Positions 51,437 through 60,565 are shown, counted from the stretch's first letter. The stretch: 64,000 bases of DNA from Nocardia sp. SYP-A9097 (GCF_009649815.1 NZ_WJIC01000010.1:124001-188000), one strand, 5' to 3'. Numbers and translations are program-made. The notes: generated by a model not told the origin, from the letters alone.

Positions 51437-52210
51437 TCAGCGGACCACGATACCTTCGGTGCGCATGGCGTCCTTGACCTGGCCGATGGTGAGGTCGCCG
51501 AAGTGGAAGACGCTGGCGGCGAGGACGGCGTCCGCGCCTGCTTGGACGGCGGGGGCGAAGTCTTCGACCTTTCCCGCTCCGCCCGAGGCGATTACGGGGA
51601 CCGAGACGGCGGCTCGGACGGCGCGGATCATGGTCAGGTCGAAGCCGGCTTTGGTGCCGTCGGCGTCCATGGAGTTGAGGAGGATTTCGCCTACGCCCAG
51701 TTCCGCGCCGCGGATGGCCCATTCGACGGCGTCGATGCCGGTGCCGCGTTTGCCGCCGTGGGTGGTGACCTCCCAGCCGGAGGGGGTGGCGGGTTGGCCC
51801 GCGGGGACGGTGCGGGCGTCTACCGACAGGACGATGCACTGGGAGCCGAAGCGTTCCGACATTTCGCGCAGCACTTCGGGATTGGCGATGGCGGCGGTGT
51901 TGACCGAGACCTTGTCCGCGCCGGCGCGCAGGAGGCGGTCTACGTCGGCGACTGTGCGGACGCCGCCGCCTACGGTGAGGGGGATGAAGATCTGTTCGGC
52001 GGTGCGGGTGACCACGTCGATCATGGTGCCGCGGTCGCCGGTGGAGGCGGTGACATCCAGGAAGGTGAGTTCGTCCGCGCCCTGGGCGTCGTAGGTGGCG
52101 GCGAGTTCGACGGGATCGCCCGCGTCACGCAGGTTTTCGAAGTTGACGCCCTTGACCACGCGGCCGGCGTCCACATCCAGGCACGGGATTACGCGCACTG
52201 CCAATGTCAT
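51437..52210 (-). CDS. hisF: Imidazole glycerol phosphate synthase, cyclase subunit
   Basis: A 257-residue TIM barrel with IPCLDVDAGRVVKGVNF (catalytic Asp 11 equivalent), TVGGGVRTVADV, the second Asp in LLNSMDADGTKAGFD and VIASGGAGKVEDF. It partners HisH, encoded upstream in the same operon. ATG 52210 has a GGAGAGG site; extra upstream codons overlap impC and are rejected. Confidence 0.96.
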   Translation of the reverse strand: MTLAVRVIPCLDVDAGRVVKGVNFENLRDAGDPVELAATYDAQGADELTFLDVTASTGDRGTMIDVVTRTAEQIFIPLTVGGGVRTVADVDRLLRAGADKVSVNTAAIANPEVLREMSERFGSQCIVLSVDARTVPAGQPATPSGWEVTTHGGKRGTGIDAVEWAIRGAELGVGEILLNSMDADGTKAGFDLTMIRAVRAAVSVPVIASGGAGKVEDFAPAVQAGADAVLAASVFHFGDLTIGQVKDAMRTEGIVVR

Positions 52211-52214
52211 TGCT

Positions 52215-53057
52215 CTACCTCTCCTCGGACCCGGCGTCCGACCCACGGCCCGCCGTGTCGGCGGCCCTGACGGTTTCGCCGATCATGTCCAGTAGTTCTT
52301 CGTGCACGCCGGGCGCGGCGGCCAGCACCGATTTCGATTCGATGGTCCAGTCGCGGCCGAGCAGATCGGTGACGACGCCGCCCGCGGCGCGCACCAGGGC
52401 GACTCCGGCGGCATTGTCCCAAGGGTGATGGCCGAAGACCACGGCTCCACCCAATACCCCGGAAGCGGTGTACGCCAGGTCGATTCCGGTCGAGCCGTGC
52501 ATGCGGACCCGGCCGGACAGGCGGCTCAGCGCACCCAGCAGGTTGAAGCGGAAGATGCCCGGAATACGGCCCGCACCATCGATATTGAAGGCACCGAAGC
52601 CGATCATGGCGTCGGAAAGCTTGCCGCGCTCCAGTTTCGGCAGCGGCTGACCGTTCAGGTGGACCGGGCCGTCGACCGTCGCGGCGTACCGCTGGTTGAG
52701 ACCGGGCAGCCAGGTCAGGCCGATAACCGGTTCGCCGTCACGCACCAGCGCCAGCAGCATGCCCGAAAGCGGGTGTCCCGCAGAGTAATTGAAGGTGCCA
52801 TCGATGGGGTCGAGCACCCATGCGGTCCCGGAGGTGAGCTGGGGGCCGCCGAATTCCTCACCGTGCACCTCGAATCCGGTGCGCTCGGTCAACTGCCGGG
52901 AGAGGGTGCGCTCCAGCTCCAGGTCGAGTTCGGTCGCGAAGTCACCGCGACCCTTGTCGACCGCGCTGGGCGCGCCGACGCCTTCCACGAAACGCGGTGC
53001 GGCAGCGTCGAGTACGTCACGGGCGATGGTGAGCAGCTCGGCGAGTTCGGCGGCCAT
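52215..53057 (-). CDS. impC: Inositol-monophosphatase family phosphatase (ImpC/SuhB-like)
   Basis: A 280-residue Mg-dependent phosphatase with VLDPIDGTFNYSAG (metal and phosphate site) and WDNAAGVALVRAAGG (second metal site); the N-terminal Glu lies in GEEFGG. In M. tuberculosis impC occupies this same place between hisA and hisF. Whether it acts on inositol phosphate or on histidinol phosphate is open; the location favours a histidine-related role but mycobacterial HisN is encoded elsewhere. Confidence 0.9.
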   Translation of the reverse strand: MAAELAELLTIARDVLDAAAPRFVEGVGAPSAVDKGRGDFATELDLELERTLSRQLTERTGFEVHGEEFGGPQLTSGTAWVLDPIDGTFNYSAGHPLSGMLLALVRDGEPVIGLTWLPGLNQRYAATVDGPVHLNGQPLPKLERGKLSDAMIGFGAFNIDGAGRIPGIFRFNLLGALSRLSGRVRMHGSTGIDLAYTASGVLGGAVVFGHHPWDNAAGVALVRAAGGVVTDLLGRDWTIESKSVLAAAPGVHEELLDMIGETVRAADTAGRGSDAGSEER

Positions 53058-53063
53058 CAGGTA

Positions 53064-53795
53064 TCAGCGCACCGCTGCGAGAGCTTCGGGCAGGGTGAAA
53101 CGGCCCGCGTACAGGGCCTTGCCGATGATCGAACCCTCCACGCCGTCTCCGGTGAGCGTCGCGATGGCGCGCAGATCGTCGAGGGTGGAGATTCCGCCCG
53201 AGGCGACCACCGGCGAGTCGGTCGCATTGGCGACATCGCGCAGCAGGATCAGGTTCGGCCCGGTCAGCGTGCCGTCCTTGCTGACGTCGGTGACCACATA
53301 CCGCGAGCAGCCGTCGCGCTCCAGGCGCTCGAGCACCTCCCACAGGTCGCCACCGTCGGTGACCCAGCCGCGCCCGCGCAGCCGGTACTCCCCGTCGATC
53401 ATCTTGACGTCCATACCAACAGCGATCTTGTCGCCGTACTCACCGATGGCGCGCCGGCACCACTCCGGATTCTCCAGCGCCGCGGTCCCGAGATTCACGC
53501 GCGCACACCCGGTGGCCAGGGCCGCCTTCAGCGATTCGTCATCACGAATGCCGCCGGACAGCTCCACCTTCACATCGAGTTCGCCGATGACATCCGCCAG
53601 CAACTCCCGATTGGATCCCTTACCGAACGCGGCATCGAGATCCACCAAATGCACCCATTCGGCCCCGTCGTTCTGCCAAGCCAGGGCGGCATCGCGAGGC
53701 GACCCATAACTGGTCTCACTCCCCGCCTCCCCCTGAACCAGGCGCACGGCCTCCCCATTGGCGACATCGACGGCAGGTAGCAGCACAAGACTCAC
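53064..53795 (-). CDS. priA: Bifunctional phosphoribosyl isomerase A (HisA/TrpF)
   Basis: A 243-residue TIM barrel with LLPAVDVANGEAVRLVQGEAGSETSYG (catalytic Asp), NLGTAALENP, and VTDVSKDGTLTGPN (second catalytic Asp). Actinobacteria without trpF use PriA for both the histidine and tryptophan isomerisations; the trp cluster here has no trpF, in line with this. GTG start. It is separated from hisH by an inserted MarR/SnoaL pair. Confidence 0.95.
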   Translation of the reverse strand: MSLVLLPAVDVANGEAVRLVQGEAGSETSYGSPRDAALAWQNDGAEWVHLVDLDAAFGKGSNRELLADVIGELDVKVELSGGIRDDESLKAALATGCARVNLGTAALENPEWCRRAIGEYGDKIAVGMDVKMIDGEYRLRGRGWVTDGGDLWEVLERLERDGCSRYVVTDVSKDGTLTGPNLILLRDVANATDSPVVASGGISTLDDLRAIATLTGDGVEGSIIGKALYAGRFTLPEALAAVR

Positions 53796-53923
53796 GGGAG
53801 CATCCTAGTGGTTACTGACCGGTCGCCTGCCCGCGCCCCGGCGGCAACGGACGGAACAGCTTGTCTCGGTATCGAACACCCTCGATACCCGCAGTGCGAT
53901 CCCCAGACGCGCTGTTCGTTCGG

Positions 53924-54373
53924 TCATGGGGCGTGGAGTTCCAGGATTCGGGTGAGGGTGAGGACGAAGTTGGCTCGTTCGGCGGGGGTGAAGCCGGGGA
54001 GGAGTTCGGATTGGGCGGCTTCGAGGCGGGTGTCGAGGTCGAGGAGGTGGGCGCGGCCGGCGGGGGTGAGGGTGAGGATATTGCGGCGGCGGTCGGTGGG
54101 GTCCGGCGTGCGGGTGAGGAGGCCGCGGTCTGCCAGGTCGTTGACGGCGGCTACCACGTCGCTGCGGTCTATGCCGGTGCGGCGGCCGACTTCGGCCTGG
54201 CTGAGGGGGCCGTGTTCGTCGAGGGTGGCCAGCAGCGCGTAGTGATAGCGGCGGGAACCGGTGGATTCCAGGGCGCGTTCGGTGGCGCGGTTGGCGATGA
54301 TGGCGACCTGGCCGACCAGGCGGGTCGGCAGGGCGCGCAGCCTGCCGGAGGCGCCGGTGTGCGCTTTGTCCAT
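53924..54373 (-). CDS. MarR-family transcriptional regulator (inserted in the his operon)
   Basis: A 149-residue winged helix: YHYALLATLDEHGPLSQAEVGRRTGIDRSDVVAAVNDLADRGLLTRTPDPTDRRRNILTLTP contains the recognition helix and wing. It diverges from a SnoaL-like gene, with several TTGG/CCAA inverted repeats between the two starts, so it probably represses both. Its presence cuts the his operon into two parts. Confidence 0.9.
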   Translation of the reverse strand: MDKAHTGASGRLRALPTRLVGQVAIIANRATERALESTGSRRYHYALLATLDEHGPLSQAEVGRRTGIDRSDVVAAVNDLADRGLLTRTPDPTDRRRNILTLTPAGRAHLLDLDTRLEAAQSELLPGFTPAERANFVLTLTRILELHAP

Positions 54374-54392
54374 ATGGGCAATCTACAACCCT

Positions 54393-54438
54393 TGTTGGTG
54401 CGGCCAACATTCTGTTATGTTGGTTCTACCAACGTTGG
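54393..54438. promoter_or_regulatory. MarR operator cluster
   Basis: Inverted repeats CCAACAT-N6-ATGTTGG (54404-54423), CCAACGTTGG (54429-54438) and TGTTGG-N5-CCAACA (54393-54409) lie between the divergent MarR and SnoaL-like genes. Confidence 0.7.
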
Positions 54439-54471
54439 AGCAACCAATCACTTCTGCGAAAGCCGCTCCCC

Positions 54472-54912
54472 ATGAACACGATCCTGAACGATCGCGCCGA
54501 AATCACCACTCTCGTAGACAGACTCGGCCGGATCCTCGATGAGGGCCGCTTCGGCGAACTGGGCGAGATCTACACGCACGATGCCACCGTCGAAACTCCC
54601 GGCGGTTTGGCACGCGGCCTGCCCGCCATGGTCGCCCAGGCCACCCGCACCCACTCCCCCGACCGGCGCATTCAACACCTGATCAGCAGCGTCATCATCG
54701 ACGTGCAGGACGACACCGCGACCGTCCGCGCCAATTTCGTCGCCATCTTCGCGGCGGCCCCCACCGCGAAAACACCACTCTCCCAACCGTTCTACACCCT
54801 GGGCGAGGTCTACAACTTCGACGCCGTCCGCACCCCCACCGGCTGGCTCTTCGACCGAGTGCGGACGGTCCCGGTATGGGAAACCGGCACCCGCCCCACC
54901 TTGGCGGCCTGA
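54472..54912 (+). CDS. SnoaL-like (NTF2-fold) protein
   Basis: A 146-residue single-domain protein: ITTLVDRLGRILDEGRFGELGEIYTHDATVETPGG at the start and FYTLGEVYNFDAVRTPTGWLFDRVRTVPVWETG at the end fit the SnoaL_4 cone-shaped fold used by ketosteroid isomerase-like and scytalone dehydratase-like enzymes. Activity is unknown. It is likely induced by relief of the divergent MarR. A strong terminator follows. Confidence 0.85.
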   Translation: MNTILNDRAEITTLVDRLGRILDEGRFGELGEIYTHDATVETPGGLARGLPAMVAQATRTHSPDRRIQHLISSVIIDVQDDTATVRANFVAIFAAAPTAKTPLSQPFYTLGEVYNFDAVRTPTGWLFDRVRTVPVWETGTRPTLAA

Positions 54913-54932
54913 ACTCCGAGGCAGGAGAAATG

Positions 54933-54961
54933 CGAAACCCCCGCGCTCGGCGGGGGTTTCG
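54933..54961. terminator. Bidirectional terminator
   Basis: A perfect 11-bp stem CGAAACCCCCG / CGGGGGTTTCG between the SnoaL-like gene and hisH; it would end the upstream half of the his operon too. Confidence 0.75.
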
Positions 54962-54977
54962 GGTTCAGGGCGGGGGC

Positions 54978-55610
54978 TCAGATCGAGTCGACCCAGTTGC
55001 GCAGGAGTTGGGCTCCGGCGTCGCCGGATTTCTCCGGGTGGAACTGGGTGGCACTCAGCGGGCCGTTCTCCACCGCCGCGAGGAATGGAACGCCGTGTTC
55101 GGCCCAGGTGAGTTTGGCGGGGGCCAGCGGGCCGGTCTCGTCCAGTGCCCAGGTTTGGGCGGCGTAGGAGTGCACGAAGTAGAAGCGGGTCTCCTCGTCC
55201 ATACCGGCGAACAGAATGCTGTCCTGCGGTGCTTTGACCGTGTTCCAGCCCATATGCGGCAGCACGGGGGCGTTCAAACGCTCTACGACGCCGGGCCATT
55301 CGGCACAGCCTTCGGTCTCGACACCGAATTCGACGCCGCGTTCGAAGAGGATCTGCATGCCGACGCAGATGCCCAGTACCGGACGTCCACCGGCGAGGCG
55401 CTTGCCGATAATGCGGTCACCGCGCACGGACAGCAATCCGGACATGCAGGCGGCGTACGCGCCGACGCCCGGAACCACGAGACCGTCTGCGTTCAAGGCG
55501 ATTTCGGGGTCGGCGGTGACAACGACCTCCGCGCCGGTGCGCGCCAGGGCGCGAGCGGCGGAGTGCAGATTGCCGGAGCCGTAATCGAGCAGGGCGAGTT
55601 TCTTGCTCAT
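54978..55610 (-). CDS. hisH: Imidazole glycerol phosphate synthase, glutamine amidotransferase subunit
   Basis: A 210-residue class I amidotransferase. The catalytic triad is seen as Cys in VLGICVGMQILFE, and His and Glu in QFHPEKSG; FVHSYA is present. It supplies ammonia to HisF. ATG 55610 overlaps the hisB stop (ATGA). Confidence 0.96.
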   Translation of the reverse strand: MSKKLALLDYGSGNLHSAARALARTGAEVVVTADPEIALNADGLVVPGVGAYAACMSGLLSVRGDRIIGKRLAGGRPVLGICVGMQILFERGVEFGVETEGCAEWPGVVERLNAPVLPHMGWNTVKAPQDSILFAGMDEETRFYFVHSYAAQTWALDETGPLAPAKLTWAEHGVPFLAAVENGPLSATQFHPEKSGDAGAQLLRNWVDSI

Positions 55611-56263
55611 AGGGTTCCCTTGGTGGAGGGGATACCGGTGACACGCGGGTCGAGTTCGACCGCGGCACGCAAAGCCCGTGCGACAGCCTTGAATTCGGCC
55701 TCGGTGATGTGGTGCTGGTCGCGGCCGTAGAGCACCCGTACATGCAGGGCGATGCGGGCGTTCAGCGCAATCGATTCGAACACATGGCGATTCAGCACCG
55801 TCGAGTAGGACGCGCCCGGCCCGGCGGAGGGAATCACCGTGTGCAGCAGGTGTTCCGGCTCCCCGGTGTGCACGCAGTACGGGCGGCCCGAGACGTCGAC
55901 AATGGCCTGGGCGAGGGTCTCGTCCATAGGAATGAAGGAGTCGCCGAAGCGGCGAATGCCCTTCTTGTCGCCGAGGGCCTGGGCGAGCGCCTGGCCGAGC
56001 ACGATGGCGGTGTCCTCGACGGTGTGGTGCGCCTCGATCTCGATATCGCCCTTGGCCTGCACGGTCAGGTCGAAGCTGCCGTGCTGGCCGAATGCGGTGA
56101 GCATGTGATCGTAGAACGGGACGCCGGTGGAGATATCGGTCTTACCGGAGCCGTCGAGGTTCAGTTCCACCACGATGCTGGATTCACGAGTGGTGCGTTC
56201 CACCCGGGCGATTCGGTCCATGCTCGCTTCCCTATCCACGGGGCGGCCCGCCGCCGTACTCAT
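55607..56263 (-). CDS. hisB: Imidazoleglycerol-phosphate dehydratase
   Basis: A 218-residue Mn-dependent dehydratase with the two metal motifs EAHHTVEDTAIVLG and RDQHHITEAEFKA, plus FYDHML. It is monofunctional, lacking the phosphatase domain of enteric HisB. ATG 56263 overlaps the hisC stop by 4 nt; ATG 56221 (MDRIARVERTT) is an alternative nearer the usual N-terminus. Confidence 0.95.
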   Translation of the reverse strand: MSTAAGRPVDREASMDRIARVERTTRESSIVVELNLDGSGKTDISTGVPFYDHMLTAFGQHGSFDLTVQAKGDIEIEAHHTVEDTAIVLGQALAQALGDKKGIRRFGDSFIPMDETLAQAIVDVSGRPYCVHTGEPEHLLHTVIPSAGPGASYSTVLNRHVFESIALNARIALHVRVLYGRDQHHITEAEFKAVARALRAAVELDPRVTGIPSTKGTL

Positions 56264-57390
56264 CGGGCAACCACTTCGGTCGCAACAAGTTTCGCGCTCA
56301 CGCGCAGGAATTCGTCGTTCTCGGCGGCCAGGCCGATGGTGGTGCGCAGGTAGCCGGGGATACCGACATCGCGAATGAGCACGCCCTCGTCGAGGTAGTG
56401 CTGCCAGGCGCGCGGGGCGTCGGCGAAGCGGCCGAAGAGGACGAAGTTGGCGTCGGAAGGGATTACGTCGTAACCCATTTCGGTCAGCGCGGCCATGACG
56501 CGATCACGCTGTGAGGCCAATTCCGCGACGCTGCCGAGGGTTTCGTCGGCGTGCCGCAGTGCCGCCCGCGCCGCGGCCTGGGTGACCACGGACAGGTGAT
56601 AGGGCAGTCGCACCAGCAGCATGGCGTCGATGACCGCGGGCGCGGCCGCCAGGTATCCGAGCCGCCCGCCCGCGAAGGCGAATGCCTTCGACATGGTCCG
56701 GCTCACAACGAGTTTCGCCGGGAACCGGTCGATCAGTGAGATGGCGCTGGGTGCGCTGGAGAACTCCCCGTACGCCTCGTCGACCACCACGATGCCGGGT
56801 GCGGCATCGAGAATCCGCTCCAGGTCCGAGATCGGAACGCTGTGTCCGGTCGGATTATTGGGGCTGGTCACGAACACCACATCGGGACGCTTCTCGGCGA
56901 TCACCATGACGGCGTAGTCGATATCGAGGGAGAAGTCGCCAGTGCGTTTGGCCTCGACCCATTCGGTATCGATGCCCTCGGAGATGATCGGGTGCATCGA
57001 GTACGACGGTACGAAACCCAGTGCGCTGCGGCCGGGTCCACCGAACGCCTGCAACAGCTGCTGCAGGATTTCATTGGAACCGTTGGCGGCCCACACATTC
57101 GACACATCCACCGCGACGCCGGTCTGCCGGGTCAGGTAGGCGGCCAGGTCGGTGCGCAGGCCCACGGCATCGCGATCGGGGTAACGGTGCAGGTCAGCGG
57201 CGGCGGCCCGAACGGATTCGGCCACATCGTCGACGAGCGCCCCACTCGGCGGGTGCGGGTTCTCATTGGTGTTCAGCTGGACGGGCACCGTCAATTGCGG
57301 TGCGCCGTAAGGGCTTTTGCCGCGCAGGTTCTCGCGCAGCGGCAGATCTTCCAGCGAGACGGCGGATCCCGGGACAGTCACAGCATTCAC
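56260..57390 (-). CDS. hisC: Histidinol-phosphate aminotransferase
   Basis: A 376-residue fold-type I PLP enzyme with LNTNENPHPPSG, the Asn/Asp pair in SPNNPTG and VVDEAYGEF, and the PLP lysine in SRTMSKAFAFAGGRLGY. GTG 57390 overlaps the hisD stop by 4 nt, fixing the start; codons further up lie inside hisD. Confidence 0.95.
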   Translation of the reverse strand: MNAVTVPGSAVSLEDLPLRENLRGKSPYGAPQLTVPVQLNTNENPHPPSGALVDDVAESVRAAAADLHRYPDRDAVGLRTDLAAYLTRQTGVAVDVSNVWAANGSNEILQQLLQAFGGPGRSALGFVPSYSMHPIISEGIDTEWVEAKRTGDFSLDIDYAVMVIAEKRPDVVFVTSPNNPTGHSVPISDLERILDAAPGIVVVDEAYGEFSSAPSAISLIDRFPAKLVVSRTMSKAFAFAGGRLGYLAAAPAVIDAMLLVRLPYHLSVVTQAAARAALRHADETLGSVAELASQRDRVMAALTEMGYDVIPSDANFVLFGRFADAPRAWQHYLDEGVLIRDVGIPGYLRTTIGLAAENDEFLRVSAKLVATEVVAR

Positions 57391-58724
57391 CGCAGTTCTC
57401 CGAATCGCACCTGGACGGCCTGACCGTGCGCGGGCAGGTCCTCGGCATTGGCGAGCGCGACCACATGTCCGGCAACGTCTTTCAGCGCCGCCTCGGAGTA
57501 GTCCACGACGTGGATTCCGCGCAGGAACGTCTGCACGCTCAAACCTGAAGAGTGCCGGGCACATCCGGCGGTGGGCAGTACGTGATTGGAGCCCGCGCAG
57601 TAGTCGCCGAGACTGACCGGGGACCACGCGCCGACGAAAACCGCTCCGGCACTGCGCACCTGGGCGGCGACGGCGGAGGCATCGACGGTCTGGATCTCCA
57701 GGTGTTCGGCCGCGTAGGCGTTCACCACGCGCAGGCCCTGCGCGATGTCATCGACGAGCACGGTGCCGGACTGTTTGCCGGACAACGCTTCCGTGACCCG
57801 GTCGTGGTGTTTGACCACGGCCATCTGCGCGGTCAGCGCCTGGTCCACGGCATCGGCGAGTTCCACGCTGTCGGTGACGAGCACGCTCGCCGCGAGCACA
57901 TCGTGTTCGGCCTGCGAGATCAGATCCGCGGCCACATGAGCCGGATCGGCGGTGGCATCGGCCAGAATCGCGATCTCGGTGGGCCCGGCCTCGGCATCGA
58001 TGCCGACCAGTCCGCGGCAGAGCCGCTTGGCCGCGGTCACATAGATATTGCCCGGCCCGGTGATCATGTCGACCGGTTCGAGTTGCGCGCCATCGGTATC
58101 GATACCGCCGTAGGTCAGCAGTGCGACCGCCTGTGCGCCGCCGACCGCCCACACCTCCTCGACCCCGAGCAGCTTGGCCGCCGCGAGAATCGTCGGGTGC
58201 GGCAGTCCGCCGAATTGCGCCTGCGGCGGCGAGGCCACCACCAGCGATTCGACCCCCGCGGTCTGCGCGGGAACCACATTCATGACCACGCTGGACGGGT
58301 AGACCGCATTGCCGCCCGGCACATAGAGCCCAACCCGCTCGACCGGAATCCATCGCTCGGTCACGGTGCCGCCGGGCACCACCTGCGTGGTCTTATCGGT
58401 GCGCCGCTGATCGGCGTGCACCTTGCGGGTGCGCTCGATCGCGACCTCGAGGGCGGTGCGCACCGCCGGATCGAGCTCTTCGAGAGCCTTGTCGATCTCA
58501 GCGGCGGGCACCCGCACCGAGACCGGCCGCACCCCGTCGAACTTCTCACTGAACTCCAGCGCGGCCTCGACACCCCGATCGCGAATCGCCTCCACGACCG
58601 GCCGCACATGATGCAGCACCGAGTCCACGTCGACGCCTCCACGCGGCAGTGCCGCGCGCAGTTCGGCGGCAGTGGGAGTACGTCCGCGCAGATCCACGCG
58701 GGCGAGCTCGATGCGGCTTGTCAT
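57387..58724 (-). CDS. hisD: Histidinol dehydrogenase
   Basis: A 445-residue zinc enzyme oxidising histidinol to histidine, with YVPGGNAVYPSSVVMNVVPA, GPTEIAILAD, DLISQAEHD and CAGSNHVLPT. It is the first gene of the his operon. The region 58725-58986 upstream must hold the promoter, but no clear -10/-35 pair or histidine-rich leader peptide was found. Confidence 0.96.
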   Translation of the reverse strand: MTSRIELARVDLRGRTPTAAELRAALPRGGVDVDSVLHHVRPVVEAIRDRGVEAALEFSEKFDGVRPVSVRVPAAEIDKALEELDPAVRTALEVAIERTRKVHADQRRTDKTTQVVPGGTVTERWIPVERVGLYVPGGNAVYPSSVVMNVVPAQTAGVESLVVASPPQAQFGGLPHPTILAAAKLLGVEEVWAVGGAQAVALLTYGGIDTDGAQLEPVDMITGPGNIYVTAAKRLCRGLVGIDAEAGPTEIAILADATADPAHVAADLISQAEHDVLAASVLVTDSVELADAVDQALTAQMAVVKHHDRVTEALSGKQSGTVLVDDIAQGLRVVNAYAAEHLEIQTVDASAVAAQVRSAGAVFVGAWSPVSLGDYCAGSNHVLPTAGCARHSSGLSVQTFLRGIHVVDYSEAALKDVAGHVVALANAEDLPAHGQAVQVRFGELR

Positions 58725-58986
58725 AGCGCTGTCAAGTCCTTGTCTGTGCTGATCATCGAAGGGGTCGCGCGAACCGCCGAAACGGCCCGCGACCAGCTAC
58801 CAGACTATCGGGTCGGTGCCACCGGTTATCCGCCAGACCGACTCGCGGCCCCACACCGGCCGCGGCATCCCCGCGAATGCGACCCAGCTCACACCGTCGA
58901 CCGACCGCCGGGCAGCTTCGGGCCGGGGTGCCGCGACCACGCGAGATCCCGCCCGAGGGGCAGTGCGGCCGGACGTCCGGTGGCGA

Positions 58987-59751
58987 TTACGGCACCGGCG
59001 TTTCGGCGCCGAAGCGCCGATAGACCAGGTGCTGCTGTACGAAGGTCCAGGCGTTCTGAGTGACGAAGTAGAGCAGGATCGCAATCGGCCAAAGAGCACC
59101 GGTGACGAGTGTGCCGAGCGGGAAGGCCCACATGGACAGCAGGTTCATGACCCGGGTTTGCGGCGTTTCGGGAGCCATCTCGCGCTGGCGGGCCACCGAG
59201 TAGCGGGCGGTGTAATGGGTCGCTACCGCGGCGATCACGACCAGCGGAATCACCACGGCGGCAAGCGAACCGGGCGCGGCTCCACCCGCATGAGCCAGGC
59301 TCGCCGACAGTGGGGCACCGAAGAGATGCGCGTTCAGGAAGGACTGCACCTGTTCGGTGGAGAACACGTAGTTGGTGGTCCCGGCATGGAATGAATTCAG
59401 CACGTGGAACAGGCCGATGAACACCAGAATCTGCCCGATCATGGGGAGAAATCCGAGTAGCGGATTGAAGCTGTGCTCCTGCTGCAGCCTGCGCACCTCG
59501 ATGACCTGCTGCTCCTTGTCATCGGCGTATTTGCGCTGGATCTCCTTCATCTCCGGCGCGATACGAGCCAGCGTGCGCTGAAAACGCAACTGCGCCATGA
59601 ACGGCCGAATGAGCAGAGCGCGCAGGGTGAGCACGAGGAAGATGATGGCCAGCACCCACGCCAGGCCACTGGACGCGCCGAGCACCGACGCGAAGGCCGT
59701 ATGCCACAACCAGAGCACCGCGGACACCGGGTAATAGATGAAATCGAGCAT
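58987..59751 (-). CDS. YidC/Oxa1-family membrane insertase (second paralogue type)
   Basis: A 254-residue insertase. It opens MLDFIYYPVSAVLWLWH as in actinobacterial YidC, followed by the core IRPFMAQLRFQRTLARIAPEMKEIQRKY, with the hydrophilic-groove Arg present, a cytoplasmic hairpin and four further membrane segments. It is shorter than housekeeping YidC and lies away from the usual rpmH-rnpA-yidC locus, so it is probably the second copy seen in several actinomycetes. ATG 59751 has AAGG 5-6 nt upstream. Confidence 0.88.
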   Translation of the reverse strand: MLDFIYYPVSAVLWLWHTAFASVLGASSGLAWVLAIIFLVLTLRALLIRPFMAQLRFQRTLARIAPEMKEIQRKYADDKEQQVIEVRRLQQEHSFNPLLGFLPMIGQILVFIGLFHVLNSFHAGTTNYVFSTEQVQSFLNAHLFGAPLSASLAHAGGAAPGSLAAVVIPLVVIAAVATHYTARYSVARQREMAPETPQTRVMNLLSMWAFPLGTLVTGALWPIAILLYFVTQNAWTFVQQHLVYRRFGAETPVP

Positions 59752-59835
59752 GGGGACCTTCACTGCGAGGCACCCGCGTTTTCGGCGCGGGTGAATGGAA
59801 TCAGGGCAGCCGCGGACCCGATCGCGCGCACGCGA

Positions 59836-60150
59836 TCAGGCCGGGCACACCCCCGGCGCTCGCGGGCGAGGCCGCCCCTCGGCATCCGGATTGCTCTGTC
59901 GCAGAAACGCTCCCCGGCGCCGCCGACCGGCGGACTCCGGCGGACCCGCACTGACCACGACCCGCAGCACCGGTCCCCGCGCCGCGATCAGCGCGGCGGT
60001 GAGGGCGACCAGCGCCGCGGCACCCAACACGATCAGCGAGTTCGGCTGTGCCGCAGCCAGGAAGAGAACGGCCCACGCGGCGACGACGAGGGTGCATACC
60101 AGCACCACTGTCGTCCGAATCCGCGCAACCATGCGCTCGACACTACCCAT
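59836..60150 (-). CDS. Small membrane protein of the DUF6412 type
   Basis: A 104-residue protein with two membrane helices (TTVVLVCTLVVAAWAVLFLAA and LIVLGAAALVALTAALIAARG) and a conserved-looking tail RRGAFLRQSNPDAEGRPRPRAPG, which matches the DUF6412 signature. This small protein is recurrently found next to the second YidC, suggesting it is a partner or substrate (inference). The start may be ATG 60150 or 60132. Confidence 0.75.
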   Translation of the reverse strand: MGSVERMVARIRTTVVLVCTLVVAAWAVLFLAAAQPNSLIVLGAAALVALTAALIAARGPVLRVVVSAGPPESAGRRRRGAFLRQSNPDAEGRPRPRAPGVCPA

Positions 60151-60197
60151 GAATCGGGAACCCGTCCCAGGTTGTGAGCTGATCGAAGATCAAGAGA

Positions 60198-60485
60198 TCA
60201 CTCGGCGACGAGTCGCCGGATGATCATGGGCTCGGCGAGGACGCCCTCGAGGACGCCCGAGATATGACGGAAATGCGGGGTGGCGAAGTGCTCCTCGAGG
60301 GCGTGCGCGCTGGACCACTCCTCGACCACGACCATGTGCGCGGGCTCGTTGGGGTTGGCGAAGGGCTGGTAATTCAGGCAATTCGGCTCGGCCAGGGATG
60401 GTTCGATCATGGCTTCCAGAGCGGTGCGGAGGCGATCCTCCCTGCCGGGGAGGGCGCGAAGTTCGGCGACGACATGCAGGGACAT
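60198..60485 (-). CDS. Antibiotic biosynthesis monooxygenase (ABM) domain protein
   Basis: A 95-residue dimeric ferredoxin-like protein: MSLHVVAELRALPGREDRLRTALEAMIEPSLAEPNCLNYQ, then MVVVEEWSSAHALEEHFATPHF. The family includes quinol monooxygenases and stress proteins of the YgiN type. AAGGAG lies 9 nt before ATG 60485. Upstream in-frame codons (to 60653) read through a REP-like element and are rejected. Confidence 0.88.
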   Translation of the reverse strand: MSLHVVAELRALPGREDRLRTALEAMIEPSLAEPNCLNYQPFANPNEPAHMVVVEEWSSAHALEEHFATPHFRHISGVLEGVLAEPMIIRRLVAE

Positions 60486-60565
60486 CAGGGGTACTCCTTC
60501 AAGGCGAGTGCCTCGGCATTCCGGGAGTTCGGCCGGGATCCGCGGAAACCTGTTGGAGGGTCTCG

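Noticed and set aside
57552..59063. 503-codon plus-strand frame opposite hisD
   Set aside because: Shadow frame rich in His, Arg and Gly; hisD on the other strand is certain.
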